DNA of 64,000 bases from Mycolicibacter kumamotonensis (GTDB lineage Bacteria; Actinomycetota; Actinomycetes; Mycobacteriales; Mycobacteriaceae). Location of the stretch: contig NZ_MVHU01000013.1 in the NCBI RefSeq assembly GCF_002086285.1, forward strand, positions 1-64,000, given 5' to 3'. Positions within the stretch are counted from its first letter, which is position 1. Each line of letters opens with the position of its first letter. Under the pieces are notes generated by a model. That model saw only the letters and a program-made list of their open reading frames with translations, was not told where the DNA came from and did no database searches. The position numbers and the translations under genes are program-made. Shown here one piece after another: positions 41,829 to 50,387 of this stretch.

Positions 41829-41894
41829 CCCGCGAGCGTGCGCAGTTGTACGCCAACGTGCGGCGTGTCGCGGACAGACGCGCACGCTCGCGGG
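41829..41894. repeat. Palindromic intergenic repeat, 15-bp perfect arms
   Basis: CCCGCGAGCGTGCGC (41829-41843) and its exact complement (41880-41894) flank 36 bases that also carry a shorter ACGCC/GGCGT pair. It lies 14 bp after the thiol oxidoreductase gene and about 47 bp before rpiB. It shares the core CGAGCGTGC with the palindrome near clpP2. No U-tract follows, so it resembles a mycobacterial REP-like element rather than a classical terminator. Confidence 0.8.
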
Positions 41895-41941
41895 GAGGGG
41901 AGCAGGGCACGCAGGGGAGGGGAGGATGCGGGTCTGAGAGA

Positions 41942-42430
41942 ATGTCGGCCATGCGCGTCTACCTCGGCTGCGACCACGCCGGCTACGAGCTCAAAGAGCA
42001 GATCATCGAGCACCTGCGGCAGGCCGGCCACGAGCCGGTCGACTGCGGGGCCTACACCTACGACGCCGAGGACGACTACCCGGCGTTCTGCATCGCGGCG
42101 GCGTCGCGAACGGTGGCCGACCCGGACAGCCTGGGCATCGTGATCGGCGGATCGGGCAACGGCGAACAGATCGCCGCCAACAAGGTGCCCGGGGCGCGGT
42201 GCGCGTTGGCGTGGAGCACCGAGACCGCACAGTTGGCCCGTGAACACAACAACGCCCAGCTGATCGGCATCGGCGGCAGGATGCACACCGTCGCCGAGGC
42301 GCTCGCGATCGTCGACGCGTTCCTGAGCACGCCGTGGTCGCAGGCCGAACGCCACCAGCGCCGCATCGACATCCTGGCGGCCTACGAACGCACCCACGAG
42401 GCACCACCGGTACCCGGCGCTCCGGCCTGA
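41942..42430 (+). CDS. rpiB: Ribose-5-phosphate isomerase B
   Basis: A 162-residue protein, the same length as M. tuberculosis RpiB, interconverting ribose 5-phosphate and ribulose 5-phosphate. The catalytic base E75 lies in GGSGNGEQIAANK. ATG 41942 is preferred because it gives the MSxMRVYLG start of the M. tuberculosis protein; ATG 41951 is possible. It is followed 21 bp later by the glycosylase gene. It matches Rv2465c. Confidence 0.93.
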   Translation: MSAMRVYLGCDHAGYELKEQIIEHLRQAGHEPVDCGAYTYDAEDDYPAFCIAAASRTVADPDSLGIVIGGSGNGEQIAANKVPGARCALAWSTETAQLAREHNNAQLIGIGGRMHTVAEALAIVDAFLSTPWSQAERHQRRIDILAAYERTHEAPPVPGAPA

Positions 42431-42451
42431 CCCCGACCGGACGGGCCTGAC

Positions 42452-43291
42452 ATGCCGGAAGGGCACATCCTGCACCGACTGGCGCGGTTGCATCAACGCC
42501 GCTTCGTCGGCGCTCCGGTGGCGGTGTCGAGTCCGCAGGGCCGGTTCGAGTCCGGCGCCGCCGCGGTGCACGGGCGACCGCTGACCCGCGCCGAGGCCTG
42601 GGGAAAGCATCTGTTCCACCATTACGCCGGCGGGGCGATCGTGCATGTTCACCTCGGCATCTACGGCCACTTCACCGAGTTCCAGCTGTCCGGCGGCGGT
42701 GGCGGCGTGCCGGAGCCGGTCGGCCAGGTTCGGATGCGCATGATCGGCGCCGAGTACGGCACTGATCTGCGCGGCCCGGCGGCCTGTGAAGTGGTCGATG
42801 AGGTGCAGGCCGCCGACGTGATCGCGCGACTCGGGCCGGATCCGCTGCGCGGCGATGCAGACCCGGCGCTAGCCTTCAAGCGAATCGCCAAGTCCCGCAG
42901 GACAATCGCTGCGCTGTTGATGGATCAGTCGGTGCTCGCCGGTGTCGGCAACGTCTATCGCAGCGAAGTGCTGTTCCGGCATCAGATCGACCCGTACCGG
43001 CCCGGAACCGACATGGGCGAAGCGGAACTGGCTGCGATCTGGGCGGATCTGGTCGCCCTGATGAAGGTCGGGCTGCGCCGGGGCAACATCGTCGTGGTGC
43101 GGCCGGAGGACGATCACGGCGCACCGGCGTATGCGCCCGGCAAACCGCGCACCTACGTCTACCGCCGCGCCGGGGATCCGTGCCGGCTGTGCGCAACCAC
43201 GGTGCGCACCGCGGAATTGGAGGGCCGCAACGTGTTCTGGTGCCCGTCGTGTCAGGGCGGCACGGTAGGGCCACGCGCTCAGTCGTCGTAG
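42452..43291 (+). CDS. nei2: Fpg/Nei-family DNA glycosylase (Nei2-type endonuclease VIII)
   Basis: A 279-residue base excision repair enzyme. It begins with the catalytic P2-E3 (MPEGH), which gives N-terminal proline chemistry. A helix-two-turn-helix lies about 135-165 (LLMDQSVLAGVGNVYRSE). The C-terminal zinc finger has C244, C247, C264 and C267. It removes oxidised pyrimidines. It matches Rv2464c. Its end overlaps lipP by 13 bp. Confidence 0.93.
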   Translation: MPEGHILHRLARLHQRRFVGAPVAVSSPQGRFESGAAAVHGRPLTRAEAWGKHLFHHYAGGAIVHVHLGIYGHFTEFQLSGGGGGVPEPVGQVRMRMIGAEYGTDLRGPAACEVVDEVQAADVIARLGPDPLRGDADPALAFKRIAKSRRTIAALLMDQSVLAGVGNVYRSEVLFRHQIDPYRPGTDMGEAELAAIWADLVALMKVGLRRGNIVVVRPEDDHGAPAYAPGKPRTYVYRRAGDPCRLCATTVRTAELEGRNVFWCPSCQGGTVGPRAQSS

Positions 43292-44502
43292 ATCGTTTCC
43301 CGCCGGGGCCGGATCGGCACACCGAGCGCCCGGTAGATCTCGTTGGACAGCACCACGCTGCGCGGGTCGGCGTTGGCCTGGGTGTGGTCGAACCGATTCA
43401 TCACATAGCCGTAGCCGATCCGGTGCTCCAGATCGACGAACGCGAAAGAACCGCCCAACCCGCCGTGACCGAAGATCCGCCGGTTGGGTCCGTTGACCCC
43501 CTGGGCGTTGAGCATGTAGCCCAGGCCCCAGCCGTGCTCGGCGACCCGCGGCCCGAGCACCAGGTCGGTTTCGGTGCCGCCCTGCAACACCCGGAGGCGG
43601 TCCATTGCGGGACGACTGAGCAGCTTCTCCTGCACCAGCGCGTTGTAGAACGTGGCCATGCCCAGCGCCGAGACCTGGGCGTTGGTGCCGGGGAACTCCA
43701 GTTGCCGCCACAGGGTCAGGTCGTTGGTGGCGATCTCGTCGTCGGGGGCGAACCCCATCGCGACCGCCAGCCCCGCCTTGGGATGGTCGGCCAACGAGGT
43801 CGGACGTTTCGGGGCGCCGGCCGAGGCCAGCATCTCCCGGATCGTCGGCTTGCCCACCGGGTCGGCGCAGCGGTAGGGCTGCTGATCGGCCGGCACGCCG
43901 ATGTGCACCTCGGCCGCCAGCGGGCCGGCGACTTCACGTTGCAGATACTGGCCCACGGTCATACCGGTCACCCGCCGGACGATCTCGCCGATGATGAAGC
44001 CGTAGGTCGTCATGTGGTAGCCCTGGGCGGTGCCCGGCCGCCACCACGGTTCGGCGGCGGCCAGCCTTTCGCAGACCAGGTCCCAGTCGGTGACGTCGCG
44101 CCAGTGCATCGGCTCGCGCGGCCCGATCGCCCCGGAGCGATGTGCCAGGACCATGGCCAGCGAGATGTCCTGCTTGCCGGCCCGGCCGAACTCCGGCCAG
44201 TAGTGGGCCACCGGGGCGCGCAGATCCAGTTCGCCGGCTTCGGCGAGCCGGTGGACGCAGGTGCTGGTCAGCCCCTTGGTGCCGGACAGCACGGTGCCCA
44301 GCGTGTCTTCCTGCCAGGGCTGCCGGCCCTCGACATCGACCGACCCGGCCCACAGGTTGACGACGAGTTCCCCGTCCACGTATGCCGCGACGGCGGCTCC
44401 GAGTTCCTCGCGCAGCGTGAAATTGCGTTCGAACTCATACCGCACCCGTTCGAAGCGCGGTGAGCACGACCCATGAATCTGGACGTGCTGTGTGCCGCCC
44501 AT
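43279..44502 (-). CDS. lipP: Serine esterase/beta-lactamase fold lipase LipP
   Basis: A 407-residue protein of the class C beta-lactamase/esterase family. The S73-G-T-K76 motif (SxxK) holds the nucleophile; HYWPEFG gives the region with the expected catalytic Tyr. The C-terminal FGHGGLGGSFAFVD has the HGG-type third element. There is no signal peptide. ATG 44502 (MGGTQHV) is used; an ATG at 44526 gives eight more residues. It matches Rv2463 and stands next to tRNA-Gly. Confidence 0.9.
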   Translation of the reverse strand: MGGTQHVQIHGSCSPRFERVRYEFERNFTLREELGAAVAAYVDGELVVNLWAGSVDVEGRQPWQEDTLGTVLSGTKGLTSTCVHRLAEAGELDLRAPVAHYWPEFGRAGKQDISLAMVLAHRSGAIGPREPMHWRDVTDWDLVCERLAAAEPWWRPGTAQGYHMTTYGFIIGEIVRRVTGMTVGQYLQREVAGPLAAEVHIGVPADQQPYRCADPVGKPTIREMLASAGAPKRPTSLADHPKAGLAVAMGFAPDDEIATNDLTLWRQLEFPGTNAQVSALGMATFYNALVQEKLLSRPAMDRLRVLQGGTETDLVLGPRVAEHGWGLGYMLNAQGVNGPNRRIFGHGGLGGSFAFVDLEHRIGYGYVMNRFDHTQANADPRSVVLSNEIYRALGVPIRPRRETIYDD

Positions 44503-44539
44503 TGGCGTGCCTTCCTGCCAGGGCAAATCCCCGTTTCGA

Positions 44540-44609
44540 GCGGGCGACGGGAATCGAACCCGCGTAGCTAGTTTGGAAGACTAGGGCTCTACCATTGAGC
44601 TACGCCCGC
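44540..44609 (-). tRNA. tRNA-Gly (anticodon TCC)
   Basis: The reverse strand folds into a 70-base tRNA with acceptor arms GCGGGCG and CGCCCGC, a D arm GCTCAATGGTAGAGC and a T arm GGTTCGATTCC. The anticodon loop is CTTCCAA with TCC. CCA is not encoded. It lies upstream of lipP on the same strand and is divergent from tRNA-Pro. Confidence 0.95.
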
Positions 44610-44733
44610 AATATCCAGGGCAGACTGTACCGGCGTAGTCGGCCTCAAATCCAATTGGCACTCCCATTGCGGCCGTGCCGTGCGGGCGGCTGTCTCGCCA
44701 TAGCTGCCGGGCCGTAGGATCGCCTGGTCAGTG

Positions 44734-44810
44734 CGGGGTGTAGCGCAGCTTGGTAGCGCATCCGCTTTGGGAGCGGAAGGCCGCAGGTTCAAATCCTGTC
44801 ACCCCGACCA
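44734..44810 (+). tRNA. tRNA-Pro (anticodon TGG)
   Basis: Acceptor arms CGGGGTG and CACCCCG, a D arm GCGCAGCTTGGTAGCGC and a T arm GGTTCAAATCC give a clear tRNA. The anticodon loop is TTTGGGA with TGG. The gene encodes the 3' CCA (44808-44810). It lies just upstream of tig and could share its promoter region. Confidence 0.95.
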
Positions 44811-44865
44811 GCAGCGCGCGCCGCACCGGCACGACTGACCGTCAACGATATCGAGGAGTACGCCC

Positions 44866-46266
44866 GTGAAGAGCACCGTCGAGCAGCTGACCCCCACCCG
44901 GGTTCGCATCAACGTGGAGGTGCCGTTCACCGAGTTGCAGCCGGACTTCGACCGGACCTACAAGCAGCTGGCGCAGCAGGTGCGGATGCCGGGGTTCCGG
45001 CCGGGCAAGGCTCCGGCCAAGCTCATCGAGGCCCGCTTCGGCCGCGCCGCGGTGTTGCAGCAGGTGGTCAACGAGGCGCTGCCCAGCCGGTACAGCGAGG
45101 CGGTGACCAGCTCGGACCTCAAGCCGCTCGGCCAGCCCAACATCGAGGTCACCCAGCTCGACGACGGCGACCAGATCGCCTTCACCGCCGAGGTCGACGT
45201 GCGCCCGGAGATCACGCTGCCCGACCTGGAGCAGCTCAAGATCAGCGTGGACCCGATCGAGGTCGGTGACGACGAGGTCGACGCCCAGCTGCAGGCGCTG
45301 CGCGCCCGGTTCGGAACCCTGACCGGGGTCGACCGCCCGGCCGTCAACGGCGACTTCGTTTCGATCGATCTGGATGCCACCATCGACGGCGAACCGGTTG
45401 AGGGGGCCGCCACCGAGGGCCTGTCGCACGAGGTGGGATCGGGTCAGCTCATCGAAGGCCTGGACGACGCCATCGTGGGGCTGTCGGCCGGTGAGAGCAA
45501 GTCGTTCACCACCACCCTGGTCGCCGGCCCACAGGCCGGTAAAGAGGCCGAGGTGACCGTGACCGTTCAGTCGGTCAAGGAACGCGAACTGCCCGAGGCC
45601 GACGACGAGTTCGCGCAATTGGCCAGCGAATTCGACACCATCGCCGAACTGCGGGAGAACCTCGCCGAGCAGGTCGCCCGGACCAAGCGCATCCAGCAGG
45701 CCGAGAAGGTCCGGGAGGCGACTCTGGAGGCGCTGGTGGAGCAGGTCGAGATGCCGCTGCCCGAGGCCGTGGTGCAGGCACACGTCGACAATGCGCTGCA
45801 CAACGCCCTGCACGGTCTCGACCACGACGAGAACAAGTTCGCCGAGGCGCTGCAGGAGCAGGGCTCCTCGCGGGCCGAGTTCGACGCCGAGACCCGCAGC
45901 GAGGCCGAGAAGTCGGTCAAGACGCAGCTGTTGCTCGACGCGCTGGGTGACAAGCTCGAGATCCAGGTGGGCCAGAACGACCTCACCCAGCACCTGGTGC
46001 TGATGTCGCGTCAGTACGGTGTCGCGCCGCAGCAGCTGATGCAGTTCCTGCAGCAGAACAACCAGTTGCCCGCGGTCTTCGCCGACGTGCGTCGGGGCAT
46101 GGCGCTGGCTGCGGCGGTGCGTGCCGCCTCGGTCAGCGACACCGACGGCAACGAAATCGACACCGCCGAGTTTTTCGGGAGCAACGCGGCCGCCGAGGAG
46201 TCCGCCGAGGCGGTCGTCGACGCCGCTGAGGACGCTCCCGACACCGAGGCGACACCCGACGAGTGA
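44866..46266 (+). CDS. tig: Trigger factor, ribosome-associated chaperone and PPIase
   Basis: A 466-residue trigger factor. The N-terminal ribosome-binding domain has [17 protein letters not shown] (the GFRxGKxP loop). The PPIase domain is about 160-245. The C-terminal chaperone domain ends with an Asp/Glu/Ala-rich tail. It folds newly made chains at the tunnel exit. GTG 44866 lies about 9 bases after GAGGAG. It is followed at once by a possible ClgR box and clpP1, and matches Rv2462c. Confidence 0.95.
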   Translation: MKSTVEQLTPTRVRINVEVPFTELQPDFDRTYKQLAQQVRMPGFRPGKAPAKLIEARFGRAAVLQQVVNEALPSRYSEAVTSSDLKPLGQPNIEVTQLDDGDQIAFTAEVDVRPEITLPDLEQLKISVDPIEVGDDEVDAQLQALRARFGTLTGVDRPAVNGDFVSIDLDATIDGEPVEGAATEGLSHEVGSGQLIEGLDDAIVGLSAGESKSFTTTLVAGPQAGKEAEVTVTVQSVKERELPEADDEFAQLASEFDTIAELRENLAEQVARTKRIQQAEKVREATLEALVEQVEMPLPEAVVQAHVDNALHNALHGLDHDENKFAEALQEQGSSRAEFDAETRSEAEKSVKTQLLLDALGDKLEIQVGQNDLTQHLVLMSRQYGVAPQQLMQFLQQNNQLPAVFADVRRGMALAAAVRAASVSDTDGNEIDTAEFFGSNAAAEESAEAVVDAAEDAPDTEATPDE

Positions 46267-46277
46267 CGCTGTGAGCG
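46267..46277 (+). promoter_or_regulatory. Possible ClgR box upstream of clpP1P2
   Basis: CGCTGTGAGCG (CGC-N5-GCG) followed by AAC matches the core of the ClgR-binding site. It starts right after the tig stop and about 96 bp before the clpP1 start. ClgR is known to activate clpP1P2 in M. tuberculosis. The match is short, so this is a candidate only. Confidence 0.45.
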
Positions 46278-46318
46278 AACGAGGGCGGTTCGGGCCGTCC
46301 TCGGAGCCGCGGTTTGGT

Positions 46319-46324
46319 TAGGGT
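46319..46324 (+). promoter_or_regulatory. Putative -10 element of clpP1P2
   Basis: TAGGGT fits the TANNNT pattern and lies about 50 bp before the clpP1 start, and about 45 bp downstream of the possible ClgR box. That distance suits an activator bound upstream of the polymerase. Confidence 0.35.
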
Positions 46325-46372
46325 CATAAACAGGTCTCGGCATCTGAATCTCGAGAAAGCAGGTATCCCACT

Positions 46373-46951
46373 GTGAGCCAGCCCGGTCTGAATCTCGTCG
46401 ACTCGGTATACGAGCGGCTGCTGCGAGAACGCATCATCTTCCTGGGGTCGCAGGTGGATGACGACATCGCCAACCGGTTGTGCGCCCAGATCCTGCTGCT
46501 GGCAGCCGAGGACCCCACCAAAGACATCTCGCTGTACATCAACTCCCCGGGCGGTTCGATCAGCGCCGGGATGGCGATCTACGACACCATGGTGCTGGCG
46601 CCGTGTGACGTCGCCACCTACGCGATGGGCATGGCCGCCTCGATGGGTGAGTTCCTGCTCGCCGCGGGCACCAAGGGCAAGCGCTACGCGCTGCCGCACG
46701 CCCGGATCCTGATGCACCAGCCGCTGGGCGGGGTGACCGGCAGCGCCGCCGACATCGCGATCCAGGCCGAACAGTTCGCGGTCATCAAGAAGGAGATGTT
46801 CCGGCTCAACGCCGAGTTCACCGGTCAGCCGATCGAGCGGATCGAGGCCGACTCCGACCGCGACCGTTGGTTCACCGCACAGGAAGCCCTGGAATACGGC
46901 TTCGTCGACCACATCATCACCCGCGCCCACACCAACGGAGCCGCAAAATGA
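46373..46951 (+). CDS. clpP1: ATP-dependent Clp protease proteolytic subunit 1
   Basis: A 192-residue serine protease subunit. Ser90 (GMAASMGE) and His115 ([10 protein letters not shown]) form the catalytic pair with an Asp near 165. In mycobacteria ClpP1 and ClpP2 form mixed double rings fed by ClpX or ClpC1. GTG 46373 is chosen by the match to the family start and by AAAGCAGG about 9 bases upstream. The stop overlaps the clpP2 start. It matches Rv2461c. Confidence 0.95.
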   Translation: MSQPGLNLVDSVYERLLRERIIFLGSQVDDDIANRLCAQILLLAAEDPTKDISLYINSPGGSISAGMAIYDTMVLAPCDVATYAMGMAASMGEFLLAAGTKGKRYALPHARILMHQPLGGVTGSAADIAIQAEQFAVIKKEMFRLNAEFTGQPIERIEADSDRDRWFTAQEALEYGFVDHIITRAHTNGAAK

Positions 46952-47595
46952 ACCCTGAAACCTTGCGAGCAATCCAGCCGCAGGCGCGCTACATCCTGCC
47001 GTCGTTCGTCGAGCACTCCAGCTGGGGCGTCAAGGAGTCCAACCCCTACAACAAGCTGTTCGAGGAGCGCATCATCTTCCTCGGCGTGCAGGTCGACGAC
47101 GCGTCGGCCAACGACATCATGGCCCAGCTGCTGGTGCTCGAGTCGCTGGATCCGGACCGCGACATCACCATGTACATCAACTCCCCGGGTGGGTCCTTCA
47201 CCTCGCTGATGGCGATCTACGACACCATGCAGTACGTGCGTGCCGACATCCAGACCGTGTGCCTGGGGCAGGCCGCGTCGGCCGCCGCGGTGCTGCTGGC
47301 CGCGGGCACGCCGGGCAAGCGGATGGCGCTGCCCAACGCCCGGGTGCTGATCCACCAGCCTTCGCTGTCCGGGGTGATCCAGGGGCAGTTCTCCGACCTG
47401 GAGATCCAGGCCGCCGAGATCGAGCGGATGCGGACCCTGATGGAGTCCACCCTGGCCCGCCACACCGGCAAGGACGCCGACGTGATCCGCAAGGACACCG
47501 ACCGCGACAAGATCCTCACCGCGGCCGAGGCCAAGGAGTACGGGATCATCGACACCGTGCTGGAGTACCGCAAGCTGTCGGCCCAGACCGCCTAG
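46948..47595 (+). CDS. clpP2: ATP-dependent Clp protease proteolytic subunit 2
   Basis: A 215-residue subunit, one longer than M. tuberculosis ClpP2. It starts at the ATG overlapping the clpP1 stop (ATGA). Catalytic Ser111 (GQAASAAAV) and His136 (VLIHQPSL) are visible. It contributes the ring that docks the Clp ATPase in mycobacteria. A long palindrome lies just after its stop, in the gap to the convergent mmuM gene. It matches Rv2460c. Confidence 0.95.
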   Translation: MNPETLRAIQPQARYILPSFVEHSSWGVKESNPYNKLFEERIIFLGVQVDDASANDIMAQLLVLESLDPDRDITMYINSPGGSFTSLMAIYDTMQYVRADIQTVCLGQAASAAAVLLAAGTPGKRMALPNARVLIHQPSLSGVIQGQFSDLEIQAAEIERMRTLMESTLARHTGKDADVIRKDTDRDKILTAAEAKEYGIIDTVLEYRKLSAQTA

Positions 47596-47606
47596 TTTTC
47601 TCCGCA

Positions 47607-47664
47607 CCGAGCGTGCACTCAGCGCGAATTGCCGGCTGGGTTTTCGCGCTGAGTGCACGTTCGG
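47607..47664. repeat. Palindrome between clpP2 and mmuM; possible bidirectional terminator
   Basis: Two 22-base arms (47607-47628 and 47643-47664) are complementary except for one G-U pair and enclose 14 bases. The core CGAGCGTGC is shared with the palindrome at 41829. It lies at the meeting point of two convergent genes, so an RNA hairpin could stop transcription from both sides. It also contains the stop codon and last codons of mmuM. Confidence 0.8.
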
Positions 47665-48557
47665 CGTTTTAACCGGGAGACTGCGGCGGCCAGCTCGCTG
47701 ATATCGGGCGGGCCGACCCGGCAGCAACCGCCCACGATGCGTGCGCCCGCGCCAACCCACTGCGGCACCAGCGCGGGGGAGAAGCGCGCCGGCCCGTTCC
47801 ACCCTCCAGCGCTCCAGTGCTCGCCGCTGTTGGGGTAGGCGACCACCGGCTTGCCGGTGACCTCGGCGGCAATTTCGATCGCCGGTAGAACGTCGTCCGG
47901 CGCACAGCAGTTCACTCCCACAGCGACGATCTGCGGCACCCCGGCGGCCACCGCGAAGGCCTCGGCGAGTGGCTGCCCGGCGCGGGTCGCCGTGCCGTCA
48001 ATCGTGTAGCTGAGCCACGCCGGCACATTCGCCTCCTGGACCAGGCCCACCAGCGCCGCCGCCTCGTCGAGGTCCGGCACGGTCTCCAGCGTGAGCAGGT
48101 CGGCGCCGGCACCGGCCAGAACCTCCAGCCGCGGTCGGTGCCAAGACGACAACTGTGCAATCGAAAGGCCGTACCGGCCAACGTATTCTGAGCCGTCAGC
48201 ACGCGCAGTGCCGTACGGTCCGACCGACGCCGCCACCCAGCGGGACGGCGCGTCGCCACAAGCCTGGCGCGCCAGGCTCACGCTGCGGCGCAACAGCCCG
48301 TCGGCCGCGCGTCGGTCGATTCCGCGGGCGGCGAACCCGTCGAAGCTCGCCTGATAGCTGGCGGTGGTCGCGATCTGGGCGCCCGCGGCGAAGAAAGCGG
48401 CGTGAACGGCCGCAATCTCTTCGGGGTGCTCGACGAGCAGCCGGGCCGACCACAGCGGATCGGACAAGTCGGCGCCGCGGGCTTCCAGTTCGGTGGCCAG
48501 CCCGCCATCGGCTACGAGCACGGTATCGTCGGGCACGGCGAACCCCACGTTCGCCAC
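47619..48557 (-). CDS. mmuM: Homocysteine S-methyltransferase
   Basis: About 312 residues. It transfers a methyl group (from S-methylmethionine in the family) to homocysteine, making methionine. The zinc cysteines are in GVNCCAPDDV and GGCCRVGP. ADGGLATELEARGADLSDPLWSARLL is the usual start. The start codon is uncertain: GTG 48557 is used, GTG 48548 and ATG 48587 are alternatives. The last about 13 residues (TCTQRENPAGNSR) are encoded by the palindrome and are not expected in the family. It matches Rv2458. Confidence 0.88.
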   Translation of the reverse strand: MANVGFAVPDDTVLVADGGLATELEARGADLSDPLWSARLLVEHPEEIAAVHAAFFAAGAQIATTASYQASFDGFAARGIDRRAADGLLRRSVSLARQACGDAPSRWVAASVGPYGTARADGSEYVGRYGLSIAQLSSWHRPRLEVLAGAGADLLTLETVPDLDEAAALVGLVQEANVPAWLSYTIDGTATRAGQPLAEAFAVAAGVPQIVAVGVNCCAPDDVLPAIEIAAEVTGKPVVAYPNSGEHWSAGGWNGPARFSPALVPQWVGAGARIVGGCCRVGPPDISELAAAVSRLKRRTCTQRENPAGNSR

Positions 48558-48813
48558 TGTAGGGCTGCTGGGCTCCGGCCGTCTCACGGCCGGGTAACGC
48601 CGACGACACGCTCACGCCACGCCAGCGCGTCACACGCGGGGTATAGCGACACGGGCGATATCTTCTTGGGGCAGACATACAGGCCCAGAAACGAATACCA
48701 ACGACGCGATTCGGCCTTATCGGTCGCCTCGCACCGGAATGAGCGGGTAGCGTCGGGGCAGACACCGATACCCCGACGATGAACGGCGAACAGGAAGTAG
48801 GTCCTAACGCACC

Positions 48814-50097
48814 ATGGCGCGCATCGGAGACGGCGGTGACTTGCTGAAATGTTCGTTCTGCGGGAAGAGCCAGAAGCAGGTCAAGAAGCTCATCGCGGGT
48901 CCCGGCGTCTACATCTGCGATGAGTGCATCGACCTGTGCAACGAGATCATCGAAGAGGAACTGGCCGACGCCGACGACGTCAAGCTCGACGAGCTGCCCA
49001 AGCCCGCTGAGATCCGGGACTTCCTCGAGGGCTACGTCATCGGGCAGGACACGGCCAAGCGCACGCTGGCGGTGGCCGTCTACAACCACTACAAGCGCAT
49101 CCAGGCCGGCGAGAAGAGCCGCGATTCCCGCTCCGGTGAGCCGGTAGAGCTCACCAAGTCCAACATCTTGATGCTCGGCCCCACCGGCTGCGGCAAGACC
49201 TATCTGGCCCAGACGCTGGCCAAGATGCTCAACGTGCCGTTCGCGATCGCCGACGCCACCGCGCTGACCGAGGCGGGCTACGTCGGCGAGGACGTGGAGA
49301 ACATTCTGCTCAAGCTGATTCAGGCCGCCGACTATGACGTCAAGCGGGCCGAGACCGGGATCGTCTACATCGACGAGGTCGACAAGATCGCCCGCAAGAG
49401 CGAGAACCCGTCGATCACCCGCGACGTCTCCGGCGAGGGCGTGCAGCAGGCGCTGCTGAAGATCCTGGAGGGCACCCAGGCCTCGGTTCCGCCGCAGGGC
49501 GGGCGCAAACATCCGCACCAGGAGTTCATCCAGATCGACACCACCAACGTGTTGTTCATCGTGGCCGGGGCATTCGCCGGACTGGAGAAGATCGTCTCCG
49601 ACCGGGTCGGCAAGCGCGGCTTGGGTTTTGGTGCCGAGGTCCGGTCCAAGGCGGAGGTCGACACCGTCGATCACTTCGCCGAGGTGATGCCCGAAGACCT
49701 GATCAAGTTCGGATTGATCCCGGAGTTCATCGGCCGGTTGCCGGTGGTGGCCTCGGTGACCAACCTGGACATGGAGTCGTTGGTCAAGATCCTCTCGGAG
49801 CCTAAGAACGCTCTGGTCAAGCAGTACACCCGGCTGTTCGAGATGGACGGGGTGGAACTGGAGTTCACCCAGGACGCGCTGGAGGCGATCGCCGATCAGG
49901 CCATCCACCGTGGCACCGGGGCCCGTGGCCTGCGGGCGATCATGGAAGAAGTGTTGCTGCCGGTGATGTACGACATCCCCAGCCGCAACGACGTCGCCAA
50001 GGTCGTGGTGACCAAGGAAACGGTGCAGGACAACGTGTTGCCGACCATCGTGCCGCGCAAGACCTCGCGCGCCGAGCGGCGCGACAAGAGCGCCTGA
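48814..50097 (+). CDS. clpX: ATP-dependent Clp protease ATP-binding subunit ClpX
   Basis: A 427-residue AAA+ unfoldase. The N-terminal zinc-binding domain has C13, C16, C35 and C38. Walker A is GPTGCGKT at 122-129 and Walker B is YIDEVDK. The RGLRAIMEE segment (arginine sensor II) lies near the end. It delivers substrates to ClpP1P2, whose genes lie 1.2 kb upstream with only mmuM between. It matches Rv2457c. Region 48588-48813 before it is noncoding. Confidence 0.96.
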   Translation: MARIGDGGDLLKCSFCGKSQKQVKKLIAGPGVYICDECIDLCNEIIEEELADADDVKLDELPKPAEIRDFLEGYVIGQDTAKRTLAVAVYNHYKRIQAGEKSRDSRSGEPVELTKSNILMLGPTGCGKTYLAQTLAKMLNVPFAIADATALTEAGYVGEDVENILLKLIQAADYDVKRAETGIVYIDEVDKIARKSENPSITRDVSGEGVQQALLKILEGTQASVPPQGGRKHPHQEFIQIDTTNVLFIVAGAFAGLEKIVSDRVGKRGLGFGAEVRSKAEVDTVDHFAEVMPEDLIKFGLIPEFIGRLPVVASVTNLDMESLVKILSEPKNALVKQYTRLFEMDGVELEFTQDALEAIADQAIHRGTGARGLRAIMEEVLLPVMYDIPSRNDVAKVVVTKETVQDNVLPTIVPRKTSRAERRDKSA

Positions 50098-50387
50098 TCC
50101 CCGGGGCGCCCTGCCACGCCACCGAGGGTTACTCACCGGTAGCGAAACTTTCTTAATGTTGCGCGGCCGGCAAACGTGACCAAAACCACATTTCGGTAGC
50201 ATGTGGTCCGAGAACCCCGCCGTGACGTCGGGGTTTGACAATAAGTCGGTGGGGTTTCGAGACGGTGTGGCGTCGAATCGTCTCTAAGAACGGTGCAATA
50301 ATCGGTACCGGCAGTGACAGAAAAAAGTATGGGTGTCGCCAGTCGCGCTGTGCGGGCCCGGGCAGACAGTGATGGAAGGCGGGGGCC
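50098..50387. other. Noncoding gap before korA (290 bp)
   Basis: No gene is supported. The stretch is rather A+T-rich for the window and includes TTGACA (50235-50240) and CAATAAT near 50303. These could belong to a korA promoter, though spacing does not fit a simple -35/-10 pair. Confidence 0.5.

Noticed and set aside
42003..43711. Minus-strand open frames over rpiB and the glycosylase
   Set aside because: They are composition artefacts opposite clear genes.
50230..50310. A simple -35/-10 promoter for korA from TTGACA
   Set aside because: No acceptable -10 element lies 16-19 bases downstream of TTGACA.
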